Origin: Actinoplanes octamycinicus
GTDB lineage: Bacteria > Actinomycetota > Actinomycetes > Mycobacteriales > Micromonosporaceae
Assembly (NCBI RefSeq): GCF_014205225.1
Contig: NZ_JACHNB010000001.1
Span: 4,631,501-4,695,500, forward strand
Direction of reading: 5' to 3'
Length of the DNA: 64,000 bases
Made by a program: the position numbers and the translations under genes. Under the pieces are notes generated by a model. It did not search any database. It was not told where the DNA came from and saw only the letters and a list, made by a program, of their open reading frames with translations. Below, piece by piece: positions 1 to 8,211 of this stretch. The stretch's first letter is position 1, and each line of letters starts with the position of its first letter.

Positions 1-1039
<1,039 letters not shown>

Positions 1040-1140
1040 CTAAATTTTCTGCTTGCGTCCACTGTGTGATTCACAGCAAACGAACAACCACCCCGGTTGG
1101 TGAACAATCACCGGGTTGCTGGTTGGTTCTGCTGATGGCT

Positions 1141-1257
1141 GTTTCGGTGGTCATAGCGGAGGGGAAACGCCCGGTTACATTCCGAACCCGGTAGCTAAGC
1201 CCTCCAGCGCCGATGGTACTGCACTCGGGAGGGTGTGGGAGAGTAGGACGCCGCCGG
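1141..1257 (+). rRNA. 5S ribosomal RNA
   Basis: The sequence starts GTTTCGGTGGTCATAGCGG and contains the conserved CCGAACCCGGTAGCTAAG segment and the GAGAGTAGGACGCCGCC 3' part. The 5' and 3' ends can pair as helix I. It lies about 100 nt after the 23S gene, in the usual 23S-5S order. The ends are set from the family length of about 117 nt and may be off by a few bases. Confidence 0.95.
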
Positions 1258-1269
1258 ACTTAACGTCGA

Positions 1270-1303
1270 GAAACGCCCACCCGGGATTCCGGGTGGGCGT
1301 TTC
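1270..1303 (+). terminator. rRNA operon terminator
   Basis: A perfect 15-bp stem (1270-1284 with 1289-1303) closes the 4-nt loop GATT and is followed directly by six T residues. This is a textbook intrinsic terminator 12 bp after the 5S gene. Confidence 0.95.
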
Positions 1304-1337
1304 TTTTTTGCTACCCAAAAACAGGCCGTGGGTGGGT

Positions 1338-1454
1338 GCGGTTGTTCGCGTGGGGGACGGTTCGGGCGGGGAGGGCCATTCAAAGGCCGTCAGGCTTGAT
1401 ACCTCCGAATGGCCCTCCCCGCCCGAACCTTGCCTACTCACCGGGACTGCCGCG
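1338..1454. repeat. Dispersed hairpin element, copy 1 (invariant loop core)
   Basis: Perfect 23-bp inverted arms (1359-1381 and 1407-1429) enclose a 25-nt loop containing CCGTCAGGCTTGAT. A second copy at 32666-32778 has the same 14-nt loop core and similar outer flanks (GCGGTTG at the left, ACCGGG then TGCCGCG at the right). Its arms differ in sequence yet are also perfectly paired. This copy lies between the rRNA operon (+) and the nucleotidyltransferase gene (-), so it separates convergent 3' ends. It could be a bidirectional terminator, a structured RNA or a mobile palindromic repeat; the sequence does not decide which. Confidence 0.8.
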
Positions 1455-1474
1455 GCTCAAGGCAGCAGATCTCC

Positions 1475-1790
1475 GCGCCTGCCGCGCCGTCAGACTCTGG
1501 CGGGTCCCGGCCCCCGGTCTGCCCGGCGCCTATTCAGCGATCCTGCCGCGCCGTCAGAGTCCGGCGGGGTCGCGGTTCCCGCTCTGCCCACCCGCCTGCT
1601 CAACGATCCTGCGGCGCCGTCAGAGTCCGGCGGGGGCCAGCTCCCGGTCTGCCCGCCTCGGCTATTCACCGATCCTGCCGCGCGGCCAGGCTTCGGCGGG
1701 TTCCGGCTGCCGCTTTGCTCGGCGCCTGCTCGGCGATGCTGTTGCGCCGTCAGCGTCCGGCGGGTCGCTGTTCCCGGTCCGTTTGGGGCG
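1475..1790. repeat. Tandem array, five imperfect copies of a 64-66 bp unit
   Basis: Unit starts fall near 1475, 1539, 1605, 1671 and 1735. Most units carry a GCGCCGTCAGAGTCCGGCGGG-like core, in which CGCCG and CGGCG can pair as a small hairpin. The last unit overlaps the 3' end of the minus-strand nucleotidyltransferase gene, and the TCA of the core is that gene's stop codon (TGA) read on the minus strand. The other units therefore repeat the gene's last codons and stop, with some divergence. A plus-strand ORF running through the array looks spurious. Confidence 0.85.
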
Positions 1791-2343
1791 GCTGACTGGC
1801 TGATGCTTGCTTTTGGGTGTTGAGGGCGGCTTGGAGGTGGGCTATGTCGGTGGCGTCTTTTGGGCGGCGTTTCAGGGTGGGGATCCAGATCGGGTACATG
1901 CGTTTCAGCTCGATCTGGGACTCCGGGGTGATGATGGGGCATGTGATGCCGGCCAGGGAGCCGGGTGGGCCGTCGAGCATGGTTTCGGGCCAGGGTTCGC
2001 CGGCTGAGGGGCCGGCGGCTACCACAGGGTGGCCGGCTTCGTTGCGGGCGAGCAGGGTGAGGCTCTGTTCTACGTCGTCCTTCACCAGGTCCATCTGTCG
2101 GTCGTGCGGAGGCTCGGGAAGGAGCGTCCAACCGCGGCTGACCAGCTCCTCAGCCAACTGCTGCACCTCGTCGCCCCAGACGAACCAGTCAACGTCCAAG
2201 TGCGGCCGGGTCACCTTCCCGAGGTAGAAGTCCATGGCCCAACCGCCCCGAAGCCACACCGGAATCCTGAGCTCCCGCCCGACCTCCACGACCTCCCGGA
2301 TCGCCTCCAACTGCCGGCCAACTCGAGAATCCACCACCAACAT
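1750..2343 (-). CDS. Nucleotidyltransferase resembling aminoglycoside 2''-adenylyltransferase
   Basis: This 197-residue protein belongs by motif to the nucleotidyltransferase fold that includes ANT(2'')-like enzymes, which transfer AMP from ATP to a small-molecule hydroxyl. The visible signature is LRGGWAMDFYLGKVTRPH followed by DVDW, where Gly-Gly and the Asp-x-Asp pair would bind nucleotide and metal. ANT(2'')-Ia has a similar GGGWAIDARLGRVTRKH...DIDL segment. The start at 2343 is chosen because GAGGG stands 7 nt upstream and because the longer reading frame is only heptamer-repeat sequence. The last codons and stop lie inside the 66-bp tandem array. The substrate is unknown; an antibiotic-resistance role is not shown. 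Confidence 0.75.
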   Translation of the reverse strand: MLVVDSRVGRQLEAIREVVEVGRELRIPVWLRGGWAMDFYLGKVTRPHLDVDWFVWGDEVQQLAEELVSRGWTLLPEPPHDRQMDLVKDDVEQSLTLLARNEAGHPVVAAGPSAGEPWPETMLDGPPGSLAGITCPIITPESQIELKRMYPIWIPTLKRRPKDATDIAHLQAALNTQKQASASQPPQTDREQRPAGR

Positions 2344-2392
2344 CCCTCCACCCTCGCAACGTCCCAAGAGCCTCGCACCTCCGGGCCTGGGT

Positions 2393-2586
2393 GCTCGCGG
2401 CTTGCGACTCGTGCCTCGTGGCTCGCGGCTCGTGCCTGGCGGCTCGTGGCTCGCGGCTCGCGGCTTGGGCCTCCGGCTTCGGTGCTGACTCCTTGCGGCG
2501 TGCCTCGCGGCTCCCGCCTCGTGGGGGCTCGTGGCTCGTGGCTCGCGGCTCGTGGCCCGTGGCCCGTGGCTCGTGGCTTGGGCCTC
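2393..2586. repeat. Degenerate heptamer repeat (GGCTCGY)n in two tracts
   Basis: Two tracts of a 7-bp unit (variants of GGCTCGT, GGCTCGC and GGCCCGT) each end in CTTGGGCCTCCGGC. These endings start at 2464 and 2577, a higher-order repeat of 113 bp. The tract fills the divergent spacer between the nucleotidyltransferase start (2343) and the CBS gene (2762). Reading frames through it give repetitive Arg/Ser/Pro/Ala peptides and look non-coding. A 7-bp unit can expand or contract by slippage. Confidence 0.85.
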
Positions 2587-2761
2587 CGGCATTGGTGTTG
2601 ACCTTCCGGCAGGCCCCCGCCGCGCGGGTTTTCCGAGGGGGGACAGGGACGGTGCGGTGGTTTGACGTATGTCGAAGGGTCTTGACTTTGGGTGACGGGT
2701 TCGGCATGAAGTCAGGAAGGGATCGAAAGGGACACGGGGGCCGACCGATATAGGAGGATCA

Positions 2762-3199
2762 ATGCGGATCAGCGACATCCTTCGCGTCAAGGGCAACAGT
2801 GTGGTGACTGTGGAACCGGAAATGTCCGTGGAGGGGCTGGTCAACGCTCTGGCCCAGCATCGGATCGGTGCGGCGGTGGTGTCTCGCGACGGCGCGGCGG
2901 TCGAGGGCATCGTGAGTGAACGAGACGTCGTGCGAGCCCTGGCCGCCCGCGGATCGGCGGTGCTGACCGAGCCGGTCAGCAGCATCCAGACGACACAGGT
3001 TCGCACCGTCTCACCGGACGCCCGCCTGGAGGACGTGGAACGCCTGATGACCGAACACCGCTTCCGCCACGTCCCGGTCGTCCTCAACGGCCGCCTGGCC
3101 GGAGTGGTCAGCATCGGCGACGTAGTCAAGAACCGCATCGACGAACTGGAAACCGAACGCACCACCCTCGCCGACTACATCACCGGCGACCGCACCTGA
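2762..3199 (+). CDS. CBS-domain pair protein
   Basis: The 145-residue protein is two CBS motifs (about residues 8-60 and 77-135) with no other domain. Each repeat has the typical ending seen in GIVSERDVVRAL and GVVSIGDVVKN. Stand-alone CBS pairs usually bind adenine nucleotides and act as energy or redox sensors for partner proteins; no ligand can be assigned here. The start is well supported by AGGAGG four nucleotides before the ATG. The last codons and stop (ACC TGA) are repeated in the tandem array that follows. No operon partner is visible. Confidence 0.92.
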   Translation: MRISDILRVKGNSVVTVEPEMSVEGLVNALAQHRIGAAVVSRDGAAVEGIVSERDVVRALAARGSAVLTEPVSSIQTTQVRTVSPDARLEDVERLMTEHRFRHVPVVLNGRLAGVVSIGDVVKNRIDELETERTTLADYITGDRT

Positions 3200-3626
3200 C
3201 CCCCCATCCGACGACCGCAGCCGACCCCACCACCCACCAGCTCCGGCCAGTGGAGCGGGCGGCAACGTCCACGCACCTGACCCCCACCGTCACCGACCAG
3301 CCGCCGGCAATGAAGCGGAGCAGCGATCGTCCACGCACCTGACCCCCACCGTCACCGACCAGCCGCCGACAATGAAGCGGAGCAGCGATCGTCCACGCAC
3401 CTGACCCGACCACTCACCAGCCGCAGGCGGTGGAGGGGGCCGTAATCTTCCAGCCCACCTGACCTCACCACTCACCAGCCGCAGGCGATGGAGGGGGCCG
3501 TAATCTTCCAGCGCACCTGACCTCACCACTCACCAGCCGAAGGCAGTGGAGAGGGCGGCGATCCTTCGCCGCACCTCCCCGCCGCTCACCGACCGCTGCG
3601 CTGACTCCACCGGCGACCGCATCTGA
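3193..3626. repeat. Tandem array, 58-62 bp unit, anchored on the CBS gene stop
   Basis: The motif CACCTGACC or a near copy starts at 3193 (inside the CBS gene end), 3274, 3336, 3398, 3456 and 3514. A partial unit follows at 3572 and a diverged copy of the gene end (CGGCGACCGCATCTGA) lies at about 3611. Spacing is 81, 62, 62, 58, 58 and 58 bp. Each full unit carries the terminal ACC-TGA of the CBS gene. There are no unique spacers, so it is not a CRISPR. I see no gene between 3200 and 3734. Confidence 0.85.
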
Positions 3627-3687
3627 GCACCACCGCCGCACAACAGGTGCCGAAGCAACCCACGTCAGAGGAGGAAGGCCCAGCAAA

Positions 3688-3719
3688 GACGCCGCCGCCC
3701 GGGAGTGGGCGGCGGCGTC
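3688..3719 (-). terminator. Hairpin terminator of the small membrane protein gene
   Basis: A perfect 13-bp GC-rich stem (3688-3700 with 3707-3719) closes a 6-nt loop. On the minus strand it is followed by TTTGC. It begins 15 nt beyond the stop of the 3735-3983 gene. Confidence 0.75.
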
Positions 3720-3734
3720 GAAGCGGCGATTCGG

Positions 3735-3983
3735 TCAGTGACGGCGGAAGGCGGGACGCCAGGCGGAGCGGGACGTCTTGGCCCTACGTTTGCGCAGTGC
3801 GAACAACGCAGCGGTGGCCGCGCCGGCCAACGCGAGCAAGCCGGCAGTCACCGGTTTCCGATGGGTGGCAACCGCCTGAGCCGGCCTTGAGTCCCGGACG
3901 TTGGTCACCGCCTTACGGATCCGGGACGGCGAAGTCCCACTACCGGACGTGGTGTCGAGAAGCTCGGGTGCATTCGTAGTCAT
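3735..3983 (-). CDS. Small single-TM protein of unknown function
   Basis: This 82-residue protein has a polar N-terminal half, one hydrophobic helix (about residues 46-62, rich in Ala and Leu, start PVTAGLLALAG) and a very basic C-terminal tail (LRKRRAKTSRS and on). That arrangement predicts an inner-membrane protein with a cytoplasmic basic tail. AGGAGAGG lies 7 nt before the ATG and a strong hairpin follows the stop, which supports it as a real gene. I do not recognise the family. Confidence 0.65.
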   Translation of the reverse strand: MTTNAPELLDTTSGSGTSPSRIRKAVTNVRDSRPAQAVATHRKPVTAGLLALAGAATAALFALRKRRAKTSRSAWRPAFRRH

Positions 3984-4368
3984 CGCTCAACCTCTCCTGA
4001 ACGGGGGATGCGTGCGCTATGCCGTGCTTATGCCCCTTGCTACCCCTCTCCCAACCGCGTTCCGTGACTGAACTTAGTCGGAGAGTCACCCCTCAGTTGT
4101 CCGCGACCTGACAGACGAACCCGCCCCAACATGGAAGCGGCAGGCAGCGAACACCGCATGCGGAAGTGCCGAAAGCGGAACCGCCGGAGCCGAGGGGCTG
4201 CGGTTGGTGGTGGCGGTGAGGCCAAGGGTCCCTCGGGAGTGGGCGGCCAGCGAGCCATGAGAACCGCGCGCAGCAATGTGGTCTTGCCGGGGGAGGCCGC
4301 CCGGTCAGGATCCGGTCGGCGCGGATACCGGGGCCGACCGGTCGGTGGGCCGACGCAAGACGGCGGGC
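3984..4368. other. Intergenic stretch with no supported gene
   Basis: This 385-bp stretch lies upstream of the minus-strand small membrane protein gene and so should hold its promoter, but I cannot point to convincing -10/-35 boxes. Plus-strand frames here run into the 23-bp repeat and give Arg/Gly-rich peptides typical of non-coding GC-rich DNA. Confidence 0.5.
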
Positions 4369-4650
4369 GCCGGCGGAGCAAGACGGCGGACGCAGGCAGG
4401 GCAAGGCGGCGGGCAGGCAGGGCAAGGCGGCGGGCAGGCAGGGCAAGGCGGCGGGCGCCGGCGGAGGAAGACGGCGGTCGCCGGCGGAGCAGGACGGAGG
4501 GCGCCGGCGGAGCAGGACGGAGGGCGCCGGCGGAGCAGGACGGAGGGCGCAGGCAGAGCAGGGCGGCGGGCGTCAGTGGACCAAGGCGGTGAGTGTCGGC
4601 GGCGCGAGGGATGGGCGTCAGCGGCGCAGGGCGGTGGGTGTCAGCGGACC
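4369..4650. repeat. Minisatellite of about 13 copies of a 21-23 bp unit
   Basis: Equivalent positions of the unit fall at 4369, 4392, 4413, 4434, 4457, 4480, 4503, 4526, 4549, 4572, 4595, 4617 and 4640. Most steps are 23 bp; two are 21 and one is 22. The right-most copy contains the stop codon of the minus-strand membrane protein (TGA at 4641-4643), so the array starts inside that gene's end. The plus-strand Arg-rich reading frame through the array looks spurious. Confidence 0.88.
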
Positions 4651-5180
4651 AGGGTGAGGCCGGGGGTTCGGGGAGCTCTGGAGCGGCGCAGGGCTCGGGC
4701 GGCGAGGGTGACGAGCAGGATGGCGGCGGTGTCGCGGAGTGTGGTGAGCGGGGCGGCGTACCAGGGGGTGTCGGGCAGGAGGACCGCCTGCAGCAGGCCG
4801 GCCGCGGCGGCGCTCAGGGCGGCAGCGGCGGCGACCCGGGACAGGCGGTGGCGCAGGGAGCGGAAACGGTCGCCGTGGCCCTGCCACCAACCTGGGGCCC
4901 AGCGTTCCGTCAGGACCGCGAAGAGCAGCGCGGGCAGGGTGCCGGCGGCAGCCACGGCTAAGGAGAGGAGTGGGCCGGCGCCGTTCAGGGTGGCGGCCAC
5001 CGCGGTCGTCGTGGCGAGCGCGATGAGGTCGAAGCGGCGGCGGCCGGAAGGCGTCTGGGCCAGCAACCAGAGAGCGGCGATCGGCAGCGCGGAGAGGAAG
5101 AGGTATCCGCCGGCCCAGAAGGCGAGCAGGTAGGCGGCCGCGAACGCGGCGGTCCGGATGGCGTGGCGGGCGACCGTCAT
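4641..5180 (-). CDS. Multi-pass membrane protein, unknown function
   Basis: The 179-residue protein shows about five hydrophobic segments (for example near residues 8-30, 45-60, 62-90 and 110-130). It ends in a basic Arg-rich tail. Its style (TERWAPGWWQGHGDRFRSL followed by a hydrophobic helix) recalls N-terminal membrane sensor domains of actinobacterial signalling proteins, but no signalling domain follows. The start at 5180 is the first Met with this pattern; longer frames extend antisense into the peptidase gene. Its stop lies in the first unit of the 23-bp minisatellite, so the C-terminus may have been reshaped by the repeat. Confidence 0.6.
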   Translation of the reverse strand: MTVARHAIRTAAFAAAYLLAFWAGGYLFLSALPIAALWLLAQTPSGRRRFDLIALATTTAVAATLNGAGPLLSLAVAAAGTLPALLFAVLTERWAPGWWQGHGDRFRSLRHRLSRVAAAAALSAAAAGLLQAVLLPDTPWYAAPLTTLRDTAAILLVTLAARALRRSRAPRTPGLTLVR

Positions 5181-5233
5181 GAGACGAAGATCGGCGGGGG
5201 CGGCTCGTGGTTGAAGCTTCCGGGGAGTTCGGG

Positions 5234-6262
5234 TCAGGGGATGCCGACCTCGCGGAAGGCGGCGCGGATGGTTTGCGGGGCGTGGCGGCTCACCCGGCCG
5301 TCGCGGGACAGGAGGCGGGCCTGTTCGGCGCAGAGGTAGGCGCAGTCGGTGAACTGGGCCTGCGGCCAGAGGTTCCGCAGGGCGGCGTAGAAGATCTTGG
5401 CGGCTGGGTAGGAGCCGAGGTCGATGGCGGACAGGTAGAAGGCCCGGTTCATGATGCCGCTGTTGAGGTGCGGGTCGCCGCCCGGGACGTACTCGGACAT
5501 GTGCGCGGCCTGCGGGTCCTTGCCGAGGACCGGGTTGTCGTACGCGGTCCCGGGGTGAGCCATCGAGCGGATCGCCTCGCCGTACATCGGGGCGGCCATC
5601 ACCTCCTCGCCGATCAGCCAGTTGTGCTCGCCGGCGTCGACCTTCTGCACGAACTGGTCCACGCAGGCGGCGAAGATGTCGGAGAAGGCCTCGTTCATCG
5701 CGCCGGCCTGATCGGTGTAGACCAGCCCGGCGGTGTACTGGGTGACGCCGTGGGTCAGCTCGTGCGCGCACACGTCCACGTCCCGGGTGAAGTCCTGGAA
5801 GATCTGGTCGTCGCCGTTCCCGAAGACCATCCGGGTGCCGTCCCAGAACGCGTTGTCGTACCCGTCGCCGTAGTTGACGTCGCCCAGCAGCGTCATCCCG
5901 GCGTCGTCGATCGAGTCGCGGCCGAGCACCTCGCGGAAGAACTCGCGGGTGGCGCCCAGGCCGTCGTACGCCGCGTTCACGTTGGCCGCGGCGACCGGGT
6001 CGTCACCCTCGCCGCGGACCAGTTCGCCGCCGGTCTCGAACCGGTGGTGATCATCGAAGATCTGCCGGTCACCCTGGCCGGGCCGGGCCGCGGTCAGCGC
6101 GTCCATGCTGGTCATCGCCAGCATCCGGCGTTGCTCCCGGACCGCCGCCGAGGCCACCGCGGTGCGCCGCGCGGCGTCCGCGTCCAGGCCGAGCCGGCCG
6201 GCATGCCGCGCGATGTGGTCGATGATGTGCGACGGAACGTAGAAGCAGATCGGCCCGGGCAT
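5234..6262 (-). CDS. M4-family metallopeptidase, protealysin-like
   Basis: The 342-residue zinc endopeptidase has the thermolysin-family HELTH motif (HExxH, in DVCAHELTHGVTQY) and the downstream glutamate helix GAMNEAFSD that supplies the third zinc ligand. A later HLNSGIMNRAFY segment matches the substrate-binding region. There is no signal peptide. The N-terminus (ICFYVPSHIIDHIA) resembles the short propeptide motif of protealysin-like peptidases, which lack secretion prepropeptides. The start at 6262 has GAGGGGG five nucleotides upstream. The emfourin-type inhibitor gene that often accompanies protealysins is not next to it; the next minus-strand gene is a membrane protein. Confidence 0.9.
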   Translation of the reverse strand: MPGPICFYVPSHIIDHIARHAGRLGLDADAARRTAVASAAVREQRRMLAMTSMDALTAARPGQGDRQIFDDHHRFETGGELVRGEGDDPVAAANVNAAYDGLGATREFFREVLGRDSIDDAGMTLLGDVNYGDGYDNAFWDGTRMVFGNGDDQIFQDFTRDVDVCAHELTHGVTQYTAGLVYTDQAGAMNEAFSDIFAACVDQFVQKVDAGEHNWLIGEEVMAAPMYGEAIRSMAHPGTAYDNPVLGKDPQAAHMSEYVPGGDPHLNSGIMNRAFYLSAIDLGSYPAAKIFYAALRNLWPQAQFTDCAYLCAEQARLLSRDGRVSRHAPQTIRAAFREVGIP

Positions 6263-6599
6263 GGTGTCCCCCTCGCTGCGGGCCGGCTGACGCGGCCCCG
6301 CGCCGACACTGGCACCGTCCCGACACGGCTTCTGTCGGCTCCTGAGCATTGCGGCGTCAGTTCTTGAGCAGAGGTTACTGCCGGCCGTCAGCCCCGGGAA
6401 TCACACGATCGCGGCATCGCCCCCACTCGGCGCGCCGCGGTGAAACGGCGGCGGGCAGGCCGGGTAGGGGGTGGAGGCCGGGTGGCGGGCCAGGTGGAGG
6501 ATGGCGCAGATAGCGCAGGGGTCAGGTGTAGCGGGGCAGAGGCCGGACGGAGGCTGGTGCAGCCCACGGAGGGTGGCTGTGTGGAGAGGGTGGAAGGCG
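6263..6599. other. Intergenic spacer, C-rich on the minus strand
   Basis: The 337-bp spacer lies between two minus-strand genes. It must hold the 3' flank of the siderophore-interacting protein gene and the promoter of the peptidase gene. Its 6470-6599 half is purine-biased on the plus strand with degenerate GGAGG/GGTGG runs. I see no clear terminator, no RNA gene and no believable ORF. Confidence 0.45.
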
Positions 6600-7520
6600 T
6601 CAGCACTCGGCCTTGCCGAGGCGCCAGTAGCCCATGAAGGCGACCGCCCGGCGGTCGACGCCGCAGGTGCTGACCAGGTGGCGGCGGAGGGTCTTGATGA
6701 CCGCGGCCTCGCCGGCCAGCCAGGCGTAGAAGCCGTCGACCGCGTCGGTGCCGTCCGGGACCTCCCAGAGCAGGCCCTCGTCGACGTCCACGTCCTCCAG
6801 CTCGGCGCAGGTGGCGCCGGCCGCGTCGCCGAGCAGGTGGGCGGCGGCGGCCTGGACGGCCGGGATCAGCTTGGCGCCGTGTGCCGCGCCGTCGCGGGGC
6901 AGCCAGGTGACCCGGACGCCGGGCGGGGCGTCGACGAGCAGCTGGTCGCCGGACTCCGGGACCTCCAGGAGGACCTCGCCGCGCATGCCGGCGGGCAGGC
7001 GGGAGAGGATCGAGGCGATCGCCGGGACCGCGGTCTCGTCGCCGACCAGCAGGATCCGGTTGGTGCCGGCCGGCGGGTGGAAGTCGGTGCCGCCGGTCGG
7101 GCCGGGGAAGTCCGCGTTCGGCCCGAGCAGGCAGGCGATCGAGCCGGGGCCGGCCGAGACCGCCCAGCGCGACGCCGGGCCGCTGACGCCGTGCAGGACC
7201 ATGTCGACGTCGACCTCGCGCAGGTGCGGGCGGACCGCGCGAACGGTGTAGGTGCGGATCGGGTTCTGCCGGTCGGCGGGCAGGCCGCGCCACCGGGTGA
7301 ACCAGTCCTCGCCCATCGGCAGGTGGTCGATGCCGCAGCCGTCCAGCGGCGGGATCAGCTTGCAGCGCTGGTCGAAACCGTTGTCGGCGAACCGGTCCAG
7401 GTCGGCGCCGGTGAAGGTGACGCGCAGGAAGCTCGGGCTGAGCCGGGTGACCCGGACCACCTCGACCGGGAAGAACCGGAACGGGACCGCCTCGGTCGAG
7501 GGCACAACGGTCTGGCTCAC
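6600..7520 (-). CDS. Siderophore-interacting protein (ferric-siderophore reductase, ViuB/SIP type)
   Basis: The 306-residue flavoprotein reduces siderophore-bound iron in the cytoplasm so that iron is released. The FAD-binding motif RTYTVR is near residue 88, followed by the SIP-type HGVSGPASRWA stretch, where the FAD phosphate region lies, and a C-terminal NAD(P)H-binding half ending in MGYWRLGKAE. The GTG start at 7520 is preceded by GGAGG at 5 nt. An IdeR/DmdR-type iron box lies 22 bp upstream, so expression should rise on iron limitation. The gene stands alone, without a siderophore biosynthesis cluster in this window. Confidence 0.93.
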   Translation of the reverse strand: MSQTVVPSTEAVPFRFFPVEVVRVTRLSPSFLRVTFTGADLDRFADNGFDQRCKLIPPLDGCGIDHLPMGEDWFTRWRGLPADRQNPIRTYTVRAVRPHLREVDVDMVLHGVSGPASRWAVSAGPGSIACLLGPNADFPGPTGGTDFHPPAGTNRILLVGDETAVPAIASILSRLPAGMRGEVLLEVPESGDQLLVDAPPGVRVTWLPRDGAAHGAKLIPAVQAAAAHLLGDAAGATCAELEDVDVDEGLLWEVPDGTDAVDGFYAWLAGEAAVIKTLRRHLVSTCGVDRRAVAFMGYWRLGKAEC

Positions 7521-7541
7521 GGAATCCTCCCCGCGGTCGGT

Positions 7542-7560
7542 TTAGGTAACCCTAACCTAA
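7542..7560 (-). promoter_or_regulatory. Iron box (IdeR/DmdR-type operator)
   Basis: TTAGGTAACCCTAACCTAA matches 16 of 19 positions of the actinobacterial iron-box consensus TTAGGTTAGGCTAACCTAA. It sits just upstream of the siderophore-interacting protein start. Confidence 0.88.
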
Positions 7561-7661
7561 GCTACCCGGGGTCTCGCAACCCGACCGCAACGGCGGGTTC
7601 TCTGCAGGACACCGCGCTCCGGACGATCTCAGGGGTCCCATCGCGCAGAAGGAGCCCGGAG

Positions 7662-8117
7662 ATGCCGCAGACCTCGACCACGGCCTTGACGTTCAGCGAC
7701 GCCGGAGCGGGTCTGTCCTGGCCGCTGGACGACTGGTCGGCCGCCCTGGAGCCGCCGACCGTGCTGATCGCCGACGACGACGAGGACGTGCGGGACCTGG
7801 TCGCCACCAAGCTGCGGGCGGCCGGCTACCGGACGCTGACCGCCGCCGACGGGCGCACCGCGATGGCGCTCGCCGTCGGCGAGCGGCCCCAGCTGGTGCT
7901 GCTCGACGTGCACATGCCCGGGCTGGACGGGCTGGGCTTCTGCTACGAGCTGCACTCGTCGCCGCAGACCGCGGACATCCCGGTGATCTTCATCAGCGGT
8001 CGGGCCGAGCCGGCCGACGTGGACCTCGGGCGGATGGTGGGCGCCGAGGACTACCTGGCCAAGCCGATCGACCCGGCCGAGCTGCTGCGCCGGGTGGAAC
8101 GCCTGCTGGGTCACTGA
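7662..8117 (+). CDS. Single-domain response regulator (CheY-like receiver)
   Basis: The 151-residue protein has about 30 unstructured N-terminal residues and one receiver domain. The acidic pocket is in VLIADDDEDV, the predicted phosphorylated aspartate is D82 in LLDVHMPGLDG, and the conserved Lys lies in YLAKPID. There is no output domain, so it would act through protein contacts. AAGGAG at 7 nt before the ATG fixes the start; longer frames upstream are antisense to the siderophore gene. A chemoreceptor is encoded convergently next door, but no histidine kinase is present, so its partner is unknown. Confidence 0.93.
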   Translation: MPQTSTTALTFSDAGAGLSWPLDDWSAALEPPTVLIADDDEDVRDLVATKLRAAGYRTLTAADGRTAMALAVGERPQLVLLDVHMPGLDGLGFCYELHSSPQTADIPVIFISGRAEPADVDLGRMVGAEDYLAKPIDPAELLRRVERLLGH

Positions 8118-8139
8118 CCCGGCGAGCGGCGCCGGGTCT

Positions 8140-8196
8140 CCGGCTGGTCCTCATGGGTGTCTCGAGGCACGAGAGACACCCATGAGGACCAGCCGG
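8140..8196. terminator. Bidirectional hairpin between convergent genes
   Basis: Perfect 24-bp arms (8140-8163 and 8173-8196) close a 9-nt loop, GAGGCACGA. An outer GGGTC/GACCC pairing may extend it. It lies between the ends of the response regulator (+) and chemoreceptor (-) genes. There is no T-tract, so termination is inferred from position and stability. Confidence 0.75.
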
Positions 8197-8211
8197 CACC
8201 GGGACCCGCGC

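Noticed and set aside
1116..1823. A 235-codon frame across the 5S gene and the 66-bp array
   Set aside because: It overlaps rRNA and a repeat array and has no ribosome binding site or recognisable domain.
3193..3626. A possible CRISPR array
   Set aside because: Whole units repeat with gradual divergence and no unique spacers, and no cas genes are present.
4131..4592. An Arg-rich frame in the 23-bp minisatellite
   Set aside because: Its composition only mirrors the repeat, and the 23-bp period is not a multiple of three.
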